A stretch of 64,000 nucleotides of DNA from Dictyophora rubrovolvata (lineage: Eukaryota; Basidiomycota; Agaricomycetes; Phallales; Phallaceae): assembly GCA_029959195.1 (NCBI GenBank), contig CP114127.1, positions 682,001 through 746,000 of the forward strand. Reading direction: 5' to 3'. Below, piece by piece: positions 47,287 to 57,600 of this stretch. A program made the translations under genes and the position numbers. Positions within the stretch are counted from its first letter, which is position 1; each line of letters opens with the position of its first letter. The notes under the pieces are model-generated. The model was not told the DNA's origin. It searched no databases and saw only the letters and a list, made by a program, of their open reading frames with translations.

Positions 47287-48476
47287 TCCAGTTGCACGCA
47301 TTTACCGCATGTATGACATGCTACATATATCCTCCAATCATTTCGATAATTTCTTTCCAATCCCAATGCCTATCTGTCTCTTTATTTTCTGTCACCACTA
47401 CTTCTTTTTTCTATGCTGTTCGCTTTCTTTCCAGTCATCTTGATACCATCACATCTTGATCATATCTGATTTTTCTTCACGACTTCTCACGATTATACAC
47501 CTAATGGATGCCCAATATTTTGTTTCGATTTCTTGTTAAGTTCGGAAAATATTTTCATCTCATCATGTCTAATAGTATTTTGGGTAATACACCAAATTTC
47601 AAACAACAATTTGAGTTTTTTTTAGGGGGAGAATGGTACCTCGTGGTATCTAAATCTCTCTATAAACGGAACACCTGCCGGACGGACAAGAGATGCCGTT
47701 GGAACGCTGGAGTGTCATCTGAGTTTAAAATTGGCTGAGGAGGGGCCAAAATGCATACCGTGTCAAGCCGCATCGCCTTTCTCGGTCTTGTCTCTTTGCA
47801 GCTGGCCATCTCTTGTCGTGCTGTTTTCTGAGAACCCTTTCTTCAAAAACAGCCTGGAGTCGTTGATTCGAGTTTGAATCCGAAGAATAATTATCGGGAC
47901 ACAAGCACGTTATCACGGATATCACGGAGGGAACTAAAAGATACCACCCGCGCACGTATCAAACCGACGTACAGGCCAAGGAATTGTTCTGCATAGATTT
48001 GTGGCTGTGATATCCGTTTCTTGTATTGTATTGTATTGTATTATCTTTTTCCTGGCTTCTGAAGTTTTTGAAGCAGCCCAGAAAGAAACTCACAAGTCGG
48101 TTAGCGATAACTCGAATCTGACGAAAGGTGTGTCAACCGGCGATCATCTTCTTTCTCAACTCTGGAGATTGACTATGAACACGTTTCAGTGCTCCCTCAT
48201 TATCTATTCGTCCTCGCCGAAACCACGCCCAGATCTTTCTCTGTTCTCACTACACATCATTACCGTACACTTTAACCACTTAATTTTCGTCTCATTTTTG
48301 CTCTCATCTCATTCTCCTTGCAATTGTATCTCATCTCACGAGGGACACTCGGCCTTTCCATACCTTCGAACGATTTTGTTTGGATACCGAGTTGAACGAC
48401 CGGAGCGCAATTCCAAAACCAACATCATATAAACGCTAGTTTCTACCGACACATCTCTGACGTTACTGCAGTTTCA
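47287..48476. other. Intergenic between the giant gene and the membrane-protein gene
   Basis: No gene is supported. A frame at 48001-48432 has a hydrophobic start but runs into a CT-rich stretch that looks like the 5' leader of the next gene. A small direct repeat (TTGTA, four copies) lies at about 48021-48041. Confidence 0.4.
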
Positions 48477-49133
48477 ATGCCTCCTGCTACGAGTGTTAGG
48501 TCGATACATCTAGATAGTAGTGGGGCCGTAGGTGGAGGCGGCCAGGGTCTGTATGACCAAAGTCTGTTGGCAACGACACCCGAAGTGTCGAGGGCCGCAA
48601 AACAGGTGCGTTTTTCTCATTGGCCTTAATGGCTCTCGAAAGATTAATGGATTTTTCGCCTTCAATAGGAATCATATAATGTTGACTTGTTAGAAGAACG
48701 ACTACCTACGACTCATGTCCTCGAAGGCGGTCCCGGCGGTGCGGTGGGGCTAAATGGTGGCATCAACAAAGAAGTCAGTTATTCATCCCTTCCTACTCGT
48801 GGAGGGCGACCAGCGGCATTTAAAGAAGAGGGTTATCATCGCCCCAATCGTCGTCCGTGGTACCGTCGCCCAGTGGGGATTATAACCATAGCCATCGTAT
48901 CGATAGTTATCGTGGGCGCCATTGTGGGCGGTGCCGTTGGTGGAACAGTGGGTCGTCATAAAGATAATTCACATCAACAGCAGCAGAGTGTAGGACCAAC
49001 GACGCCTTCGGTCCCGAGTGGTCAGGGTGGCGGTAGCAGTGGACAGCAGGGCGTAGGGCCTGTTAGCCCTACTGGCAGCTCCGCTAATTCGTCGCAAGGT
49101 ACTCAACAACAAAGTGGAGGGGTACCACAGTAG
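48477..49133 (+). CDS. Small single-pass membrane protein, unknown function
   Basis: Two exons, 48477-48605 and 48669-49133, give 197 residues. The N-terminal 110 residues are polar, with a Gly-rich patch (SGAVGGGGQGLYDQ) and a basic stretch just before the membrane (RPNRRPWYRRP). One clear transmembrane helix follows (VGIITIAIVSIVIVGAIVGG), rich in small residues (Ile/Val/Gly). The tail is Ser/Gln/Gly-rich with a Q run. Positive charges before the helix suggest the N-terminus faces the cytosol, with a short, probably modified outer tail. No family recognised. The CT-rich leader is typical of an expressed fungal gene. Confidence 0.72.
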
Positions 49134-49452
49134 TAGATAAATGGATATTCCTTGCCGTGGCAGAAGACCTTTTTCCCTTCATGTGCTTTTACGAAAATTG
49201 ACATCCTCCCTTCACTCGATGACACTCGTTATAGCTTACAAGATTCTGTTCTGTTATGTCAAAGCCTTGTTTTCTTCGACCTCCCGGATTGTTATTTTTA
49301 ATTCTTTTTATCTTGTCATTGTGGATATATCTACAACTATCTTTATAAATAAAAGACTCGTGCAGCAGGAATATTATGCATTCTATTTTCTACTTTTGTC
49401 TTTGCATGATACTACTGTTGTTCCAATATTACTAAATTATAACATAATATCA

Positions 49453-49829
49453 CTACCAAATGTTGAAGAAAACCTTCCACCACGGTCTGCCAATTCCTCG
49501 CGAGCTCTTTTCAACACCATCCATAAGACGATCGTAATAATGAGGCATCGAAGCAGGTTTCGTAAGAAAAGTCGATGGTGGCCACTAGGCAATCAAAAAA
49601 CCAGTTAATATGAAAAATAAGGTGCCAAAGGTTCCGTAGATTGGCTGACCTTCTTTTGTGCGACGTTATCTTTTAATGCCTGTACCGCAGCAACTGATTC
49701 ATCTGTCAAATTGGGATGTTTTGCCAGGGAATTGAGAAACGTCTGGAATTGGTATTTCGGGTGAAATGGGTCATAGGTCCATGATTTCGCCAGGCGGGTC
49801 AGCAGTGCAGACGGTGAGTTAGGCTTCAT
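49453..49829 (-). CDS. Small unknown protein, 103 residues
   Basis: Two exons, 49829-49650 and 49584-49453, separated by a 65-base intron (GTCAGC donor, CCTAG acceptor), join in frame to 103 residues. The N-terminal part has basic and hydroxyl residues without acids at the very start (MKPNSPSALLTRLAKSW), which could serve as a mitochondrial presequence. The middle is helical (FQTFLNSLAKHP, VAAVQALKDNVAQKK), and the end is aromatic (MPHYYDRLMDG, PWWKVFFNIW). Without splicing the frame ends after 15 further codons. The pattern looks conserved rather than random, but I cannot name the family. Confidence 0.6.
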
Positions 49830-49948
49830 TTGGCAGAAGCGGCGGGGTTTGAATCGGGGTTCGTTCCAATTGATTCTTCTGAACTTAAGTTCCGAGTCGA
49901 ACTTCCCATCTCATGTTGTTTCCCGCTGGTTAGTTTTCATTGGGTGTG

Positions 49949-50160
49949 TCGCAACTAGCGGTTATGGTTTAGATAGAACTTGTTATTTAGTGCTCGAAAT
50001 ATAGAGCTTTATATACAGGATTATAAATATGAAAAGGTGAAAACTAACTACCGGGATTCATAATATTTTACTAAGACTTATTTAACTAATGCGTCGTCGG
50101 CGACGACGCAATATTAATTTGACTGTTAGCCGGTGACTCCGATACCAACAGGGTGTTCTG
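49949..50160. repeat. Dispersed repeat, copy 2
   Basis: It shares TCGCAACTAGCGGTTATG and the following ordered blocks with the copy at 28121-28325, same orientation. It is more degraded: a CGTCGTCGGCGACGACG palindrome replaces part of the other copy, and no reading frame is shared. Confidence 0.6.
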
Positions 50161-51877
50161 CTTTTTTTGTCGTGCAAGCAACGGCATCAAAAATGGAGAA
50201 ACTTATTTTTTGGAAAATTCGCGTTCCTTTGTGGCCAGACAAAGATTCTAGATCTCAATGTTCTTTCTGACTGACGTTCCCCATAATAGAAGATTACAGA
50301 CCTGCCTGTTGCGGGCGTACCATCAACACGAAGTGTCTTGTTGTCTAATTTACATAACTTTATGAAAAAAGTCCGAGTCATCGATATCTACTGGGCCACG
50401 CTCTGCTTACTAGTCTATCGTACTTGGCTCGGCTACTACGGGCTTCAGACTGATTGGGGCGGCTTGAACGTTTAAGCAACAATCTGATCGGTATATGGGC
50501 ACCAAGGCTCAAATCAGGCCTTGTGCTTGTTAGACCGCCGATTCTAGAGACGATGTTCTTAACACTTAACTCCTATGCCAGTGCATTTCATTGTCTCATC
50601 GATGTTTTCGCATGCCTTTCTCGCTCGTAACTCATATACTAACTCTGCATTCCGACAATTGGTTCAGTTATGATCCAGTTCTCGTTTAAATAACACAAAT
50701 GTTTTGTAGGTATGTACATATCTGGCTTTCGAACTACCCCACGGCTTATTAGTAGTGAAAGCAGATGGAATCCCGTTTCAATGTTTTTCCGTCGCCGTCT
50801 TTACCTTCATGATTTTGACCGATCCGATTCTTTCGCGGGAAACGACGGATCTAGATACTCCTCGGTTTCCGTTCGGATTGGAATATCGACACGGGGTGAC
50901 CTCATTGCTTAAAACCCGAAACGGTCTGAATTTCAAGCCCACAAGCGTGGTATAGTAATGCCCGGTCTTGTAACTGTCAGATGTGGTTTGAATTTGGTAT
51001 TTTTCCACTTTCTTTTTTTCGTGAACCGTCCTTTAATGAGTGACTAGTGACGTGCTATAGCTAATTATGTTTCAAAGATATGCCAAGAGAATCTAAATAT
51101 CAATGGATTTCAGCCCTTGCTAAACACAAAAATTGTGTCTGACTTCGATTCGTCAGGGTGCCAAGATCGACAAATGTACAAAATCTTTCGAAATCCATCC
51201 GTAATAACTCGCACTGGTGCGCCTGGGCGGATGTTGGCAGAGTCATTACATGCATTTCGGCACATGTCGTAGGCTTTTGATATTTTCAACGTTGGTCAAT
51301 TTTAATCGTTTTATAAAGGTGGATCCTGACAAGCCGTCGGAGATTATTTGGCAGTTAGCGTTAGTGGGACGAGTATACATATAATCATGCTCCCCGTCAC
51401 GATCGGAAATGCTCTGTAGCACCATGAATTCAACCGTCAATACATGGGTTTCTATGGAAGATGACATCTAACGATTTGGTCCCATGTGGAGCACATGTAA
51501 ACCCCAATGGATGGATAGTCACTGAATTCATTGTTGTTTTGCAACAAATTACATGCCTTAATCTAGGTCTACATATATGACTCTATGTAATAGCGAACAT
51601 TGGGGTTCTCGATGCATATATGCGTTTGAATTGCGAGGCTATAAGGTTTGTGGGTTATATGCACCATCAATTTACATATTATAATACATACTCATTATGT
51701 CCGCGTTTAAAACTCCGTGAAGTTCCGTATCTTATTGAACAGTGGAGGTTTACAGCCACTCAGCTTCTGGTCAATTGAATTGTCGTTGAGCCGATTAAGG
51801 CTATGCGCTCCTTTTTTCAAGATATAAATTGTGAAAGGCTCGTCTCCCATTCTCCCTACTTACCACATCCCACATCA
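50161..51877. other. Gene-poor stretch
   Basis: No supported gene. A minus-strand frame at 50381-50187 (LRVDGTPATGRSVIFYYGER) ends near the dispersed repeat, much as a frame does beside copy 1, so it may be a relic of the same family. The rest is AT-rich and featureless. Near 51820 a GATATAAA element begins the region duplicated upstream of the next gene pair. Confidence 0.3.
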
Positions 51878-52639
51878 ATGTCAATGATGCCTGTGATCCT
51901 CAAACTTGTCATGGCGTTGACAATGAGCTTTCTGGCTACGAAGGCCCTTTTCCCTCCTAACAAGACAAAGCCGTCAGATACAATTGAATTGAAAACTTTT
52001 GGAGAAAAGTACATGCCTTTGATAAGGATATGGGCCGTTCTTGTGGGTACAACCGGACAGCTGCAGTTCTGTATGTTAATCCACTGTTCATTATAGCCCG
52101 TTTGTCTACTACCTAGTTTCCTTCTGTGCGGCATTCTGCTTTCGATGTTCCTTACTCGGGACATATCTACGGGGATGTGTCCCAAGGACGTCAACGATGA
52201 ACTATCCAAGCTATCTTCTGCATTTTTGGGAATCTTCCTTCTGATTTCAGGAGGAGGCTTTCTTCGACTGTTATGTTATAGAACGTTGGGGAAGTTCTTC
52301 ACTTACGAGATCACAATTCGATCAAACCACAAAATCGTCGACGTCGGTCCTTACGCAATCGTGAGGCATCCGAGTTATACCGGTTTATTCATGATGTTTT
52401 TTGGATCCGGCTTCTTGATGTTCGGATCGCCAAGTCCAATCACCATATGCGGATGGGCAGCATCGTTCGGTTTTGTGAAAGTTTTCATGGGAATATGGAC
52501 ATTGTGGGCTGTAATTTTTTCGTGCTGGATACTCAATCGAGTCCATGTGGAGGAGGGAAATCTTAGTCGTCATTTTGGAAAAGCTTGGGATGACTACATT
52601 AGACGAGTCCCTTATCGATACATCCCTATGATATGTTGA
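51878..52639 (+). CDS. Isoprenylcysteine carboxyl methyltransferase-like membrane protein, copy 1
   Basis: ICMT-family enzymes methylate the C-terminal isoprenylcysteine of CaaX proteins in the ER membrane. The C-terminal part is clear: a membrane segment (SAFLGIFLLISGGGFLRLL), then CYRTLGKFFTYE, NHKIVDVGPYAIVRHPSYTG with the conserved RHPSY, two more membrane helices, and a tail with VEEGNLSRHFGKAWDDYIRR, all of the family pattern. The N-terminal exon (from ATG 51878) encodes a membrane helix and a short polar loop, ending at a GTATGT donor (52071). The obvious acceptor (CCTAG, 52116) is one base out of phase with the downstream frame. Either an unseen splice choice is used, translation of the conserved part begins at the internal ATG 52145 (164 residues), or the copy carries a frameshift. 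Confidence 0.6.
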
Positions 52640-53229
52640 CTGTACATACGTTGAAGTTCTAGTGATGAGCACATTTGGCTGTCGATGAATGTCCGGAGAC
52701 TAATAGAAAGCTCAAAAATGGTAATACGAAAGGAAGTGTGAATAATATGCTTCCCGAATGCATAGTTCTGAGTCTGCTTTCAGTCTCTGGAACACTAGAT
52801 AATTAGTCCTTTGTCAAACTGGTTTCGAACTCGTTCGGTATTTTGGACGACCCCAGTTTGAGTTCGGTTCCTAAACCGGACAGTGAACCTGGACCGAATT
52901 GGCTCCCGCATTGGTCAGTTTCAACCCGGACTGTACCCATCACTCTAACGTTTTGAAAGAACGAAGTAAAAATAGGAATATAGTAGATAAAAAGGTCCGC
53001 AGGTTATATCAGGGTCCGGGGTCGGTTGTTCCTTCAACCTACCCACTGTTGGGGCATGTTTCGTTAGTAAATGAATTAAAAAGCTTGTCATAAATTAATG
53101 CCTAGCTAGTCAGTGCCAGCAATTTCCCTATGTCAGCGTCGTTGGTGATCCACTTGAGACCGTGTGCACTTTCGATATAAAACGTGAAAGGTGGTCTTCC
53201 AGTTTTCTTTACTACAACCACACCATTAA
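52640..53229. other. Spacer between the tandem ICMT-like copies
   Basis: No gene supported. The last 60 bases (GATATAAAACGTGAAAGG onward) resemble the sequence just upstream of copy 1, so the duplication included the proximal promoter. Confidence 0.4.
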
Positions 53230-53974
53230 ATGTCAGCGCCTGCGCCTCTGAGACTCGTGTCGATAATGAATCTTCTGTCTGTGATGGCCCATCCCTCACC
53301 CAACAAGTCAAGGCCTTCAGATAAAATCGAATTAAAGGCTAATGGAGAAACTCATTTGCCTTTGATAAGGAGATGCGTTTTTGTGAGACATGATCGGATA
53401 GCCGCGAGACTGTATATTGATTCAATGTCCAGCCAGTTTTTATAATTCGTTGTGTGCCACCGTGTTCAAGTTCTCTAAATTTCTGGGCCCGGATATATCT
53501 GCGAAGATATGTCCCAGGGACGTCGGTGATGTCGATGAATTATCTGGGTTGTCTCCCGCCTTTTTAGGCGTCTTCCTTCTAATTTCAGAAGGAGCGTCCA
53601 TTCGATTGTTATGTTACAGAACGTTGGGAAAGTTCTTCACTTACGAGATCGCAATTCGACCAAACCACAAAATCGTAGATGTCGGTCCTTACGCAACCGT
53701 GAGGCATGCGAGTTATACTGGTTTATTCACGTTATTATTCGGATCCAGTTTCTTGGTGTTCGGATCGCAAAGTCCACCCACGATATGTGGATGGGCGGCG
53801 TCGTCCTTTGCGATGAAAATTTGCATGAGACTATGGACATTGGGGGCTGTATTTTTTTCGTGTTGGTTCAATCGAGTCCGTGTGGAGGAGGGAAATCTTA
53901 GTCGTCGTTTTGGACGAGCTTGGGAGGACTACACCAAACGAGTTCCTTATCGTTTGATTCCTGGGACATTTTGA
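53230..53974 (+). pseudogene. ICMT-like gene, copy 2, probably decaying
   Basis: A tandem copy of the preceding gene. The C-terminal half is open and close to copy 1 (by eye near 90 percent identical around 53590-53720): CYRTLGKFFTYE, NHKIVDVGPYATVRH, VEEGNLSRRFGRAWEDYTKR. The conserved RHPSY motif reads RHASY here. The N-terminal exon-like block (ATG 53230, PSPNKSRPSDKIELKANGE) matches copy 1 but diverges after it, and no donor/acceptor pair joins it in frame to the downstream part. The frame used around 53450-53490 also differs from copy 1. The altered motif and broken link suggest loss of function, though a short protein from the internal ATG at 53417 is possible. Confidence 0.5.
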
Positions 53975-54266
53975 CTGTAATGTTGTTTTTGGGGACTCAA
54001 AAGTGAATGGAGCGCACACAAACACGCTCAGAGGGCTCAGAAAAGGACACGGACGCGGCAGAAGGTAAACACAGTGTATTAGTCATTACTACCATGTATC
54101 TTACCTAATCAGCGCCTAATACTACTCATCGTCGAGCCTGGGATGTTCTAATCGTCGTCGGAAAGCAACAGAAAATAAGAAATTGCCGTGGACCGCGGTG
54201 TTGTTCTTGCCGAACGCGCGTTATTCTTTTCCGTCACAGTGCTGATATCTCAAAAGCTGACGTCGA

Positions 54267-54680
54267 ATGCAGCCTGGAGCCATGGATGCGTATATGATAT
54301 ATTTTCTAGTAAATCCTCCTGACCCAGAACCTCTCCTAAGAATCCCGGTCTCAGACGTACAGAAATATTCATCAAAACCATTAAAGTGGATCTGTTACGT
54401 GACTGGAGCAGTTCTAGGCGCGCAAGGCATTCTATCGTCGCTGGATGAAGACGATCAAGATATCGACATTGAAGACAGTAATTCCACTTGTCGCAAGCTT
54501 TTGTCTATTTCAAATGAACATATCCGAATCATCGACCGTGATGGACTGAATCACTTCAAATCTATGATCAGGATGTTGCGCTTCGTTTTACACCCTCCTG
54601 AGAACGAGCACTCGCTCTCCTCGAAGGACTGTCCCAGGTTTTCTGCTGGACTTTACTTACGGTGTCGGCACCGTAAGTAA
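54267..54680 (+). CDS. Unknown ORF ending inside a hairpin
   Basis: The ORF from ATG 54267 reads with gene-like composition: IYFLVNPPDPEPLLRIPVSD, a hydrophobic stretch (WICYVTGAVLGAQGILSSL), an acidic patch (DEDDQDIDIEDS) and NEHIRIIDRDGLNHFKS. The layout faintly recalls N-termini of basidiomycete HNH-nuclease-type proteins, but no HNH motif follows, so I do not assign it. A possible donor after CCCAG (54637) would place the hairpin in an intron, and AGTGGCTAG near 54710 could be the acceptor, but the continuation soon stops. It may be the 5' part of a truncated gene. Confidence 0.35.
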   Translation: MQPGAMDAYMIYFLVNPPDPEPLLRIPVSDVQKYSSKPLKWICYVTGAVLGAQGILSSLDEDDQDIDIEDSNSTCRKLLSISNEHIRIIDRDGLNHFKSMIRMLRFVLHPPENEHSLSSKDCPRFSAGLYLRCRHRK

Positions 54681-54687
54681 AGTCCAG
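54646..54687. repeat. Perfect 19-bp hairpin with 4-base loop
   Basis: The left arm CTGGACTTTACTTACGGTG (54646-54664) is exactly the reverse complement of the right arm (54669-54687), around a TCGG loop. The right arm contains GTAAGT, a perfect 5' splice consensus. It is not T-tailed, so it does not resemble a terminator. Confidence 0.9.
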
Positions 54688-57600
54688 AAGCAAAGGAGGT
54701 GGCTAAGTGGCTAGAAAATGTTGCGGAAGCCAGGTGACTACTATGCAACGCAGAGTCAAACTTTCGGCAGCACTCCGTCCTTACTAGTAACATTGCAGAG
54801 TTCTTCCACATTCTCTCCACGATCAAAACCTGGCCTTCGACTCATCTACCTCATCATATATTCATATCTTGCATCCTATGCCACTATACTCTAAATGAGC
54901 TTGCGAAAATACAACCTCATTCATCAAGGCTTGAAGTCGTGGAACCCGCCGAGCTCAGACTTGAACTTCCGATAAAAGTCTTCTATGAACATTCAATATG
55001 CTTCAATCATTCACACAGTCGATTTACACTTATACCGTCAATCTTGACGCCGCAAATATAGATTTAGTGAATGGTAAAAAAAATACGGCGTGGGCTGCGT
55101 GTGAGGGATTCACGGTTGTGACTGTCCGAAAGCTTAACTTTACAGTTCAATACTCATCAAGACGAATGATAATCAAAGGAAGCCTCGATCTATTATTTCA
55201 ATGTAAGCCATACTTTTTTATATTACATTTGATAAAGAAATATCATTCGGATTCCGTGGTCATCTCCAGTCAAAATATCAATCGATTAAGTACGTCATAC
55301 CTTGTTCAAGCGTATAGGTAAACCCTGTCAAACTTAATACTCTCACCAACTATCAATGCGATGAAACCCTGATTGGCTCTCCGGGTTGTCAATGAAAAAA
55401 AAACAAACCGCACGATGATTTTCCCCCGTTAGTGCTTCCGATTCGATGTTAAAATTATCAGGACAGTGACCGGTTGACACCATCATCATCATCGTCGTCA
55501 TCCGGCCGTAACGGTATGAACAATGGTTCATGTGGCCGGTCTAATTTAGAGTATTGTGAGTGGTTAATATTTGATAAAATTATGTTATTTCGTTTACTAA
55601 AGCGTCCGGAATGAGCTGGTTCAGTGGTTAGCCACCGCAACGCCAGTCTCGCCGCCGGTATACACGATACTGATGGCCAATTACTCCTCAAATACACGAT
55701 GGTAACATTAGGCATCCGCTCCATTGTATGCTAAGTATTCTATCATTGAAACTCTTGGCTTGCAAGCTGTGAGTGTCTGACTGGCTTTTCGAAAACCTGA
55801 CGTGTAATTATTTATCTTCCTCAAGCTATGTATATACCAAACGTGATTACTCAAGCGGACTTATCAATGTCAGGGGGAAAAAAATGTCTACCAAAAAAAA
55901 AAAACCAAATTGCCGAAATTTCTTCGTTGAAATATCTCTTTCACCACTGGAGTCTGGCAAGAACATGGCCATGTGCTGATTCGGGACACAATGTGCCATG
56001 CGCGATGCGTAACAAGTTTCATCGGAGCCTGTGCTGATCGGTTACAAATCTAGTTAGCTATTAACCCCCCCTGAGTTTTCGAGTATGGTAGCGAGCTCCG
56101 GAGCAGATGACAAGATCTGTCAATTTCATGACAGATCCGTGTCAACAAGTTACAACTAGACCCTTAGGGGAATAACGGGCTGCTTTAGCATAAGTACGAA
56201 TGCTATACATTTCTTTCCGCTTCCTTCCCCCTTTTTCTTATTACTACTACTTTTGGATTCATTAACTCTGGTTTTGTAACACTTTGCGCTCAGAAATGCT
56301 ACATAAGTCCCCCTCCCCTTCGAATTCACGGGCAGCGCGCTCATTGGCATCGGACGAGATGACTTGACTGGCGTCTATGAAAAGAATTTGGGACAGATAT
56401 GGCTAAGACTGAGACTGGTTTGTTTATCTTGTTTACTTTTTTTCGAAACCCTGGTCGAAATACGATAAATTTCTTTTTCTTCTCATAACTGTTCAGGTAC
56501 ATAAACCCTCCGGTTATTTATTTCGATAGTAAGTAATTGCCGTTAATGCAAACGCAAGTTGACCACATAACAAAACTCCCCGATAGTCGGTTAATCCAGC
56601 TTATTTTGGAAGGAAGAAGTGGGGTTTTGAGGTATGTATTGTAATTAATGAAACATCCGTATTCAAACGTTTTACCCGACCTAACAAGGTACGCTATTAT
56701 TCTTTGGAGCATTCTCTTGTCTCTTGATGACACGCAAAGTGAGTGGAGAGGGGCATTGTGGAGGATTTCAAAAGGTTTCCAATTTTCTTTTGGAATTGAG
56801 TAGTCCGGTTTTTCTAACTGGGAGACTTATCTCTTGAAACTTGTATGTGGTTCGTAAGTATGATATTGTCTCGCTAACGTTATATCAGCATACAGATCGT
56901 CTTCCGGGCGGTTGAGATACATATGCCCTTTACCCCCTTCCAACCTCGTTTTGGCTATGCATCAACTCCACAAGAGGGTTTCATATCATATTGAAGTGGC
57001 ACTTGGCCACTGCGGCCAGCGCTCTCCAGAGTCCGTACACGGCGACGGTGAAGAACTAAATCTCCTAAACGGTATTGAGGTACCCTTTGTGCCAGTGCAA
57101 TCAATCACACAGGCGAGCTGTTCAATTGGCAATTGAATTTTTTCAATTGAGCTTGAGTGGAACTTCTCTATAGAAGCCCGTCATCATTGTGTATGTATGT
57201 AATTACGAGAAAGGTATATATATATATGTAGTCGACCATTCTCAAAGTTCTGCTTCGTCACATTTTAAAATAAAAAAAAAGTGGTACGTGAATTGCCAGA
57301 TTTCTTACTGGTCTTTTTTGTGTGGAGTGACTGGCTCACTGGGCGTGTCCTAAATATAGCTATGGCAAACCGGCGCTCTCTTTCTCATTTGTGTTGATTT
57401 CAAGACAATCGTTCAAAACCAGTCAAGGTACGTACAGCATCATCATAAGTACACAATTTTCCAGATGCGCTGGAGGGCTTTGTTTTGATGCGCAGCAGCT
57501 CTCCCCGATTGAGTCTTGAGATTCCTTTTGAGATCTAGAATGAATCTATGATGATGGATGGCCGGTGATTCAAAATTCAAAATGAATGAAATGAAATGGA

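Noticed and set aside
48001-48432. ORF with a hydrophobic N-terminus, as if a secreted protein
   Set aside because: The downstream part is a CT-rich leader with low-complexity translation, immediately before a well-supported gene at 48477; no acceptor or donor gives it a sensible structure.
53417-53901. Alternate 96-codon frame within ICMT-like copy 2 (53611-53901)
   Set aside because: It is a shadow of the conserved frame that carries the CYRTLGKFFTYE and RHASY motifs.
55600-55680. tRNA-like element (CTGGTTCAGTGGTTAG resembles an A box)
   Set aside because: No acceptor stem, no plausible anticodon arm and no B box (GGTTCGANTCC) at the right distance.
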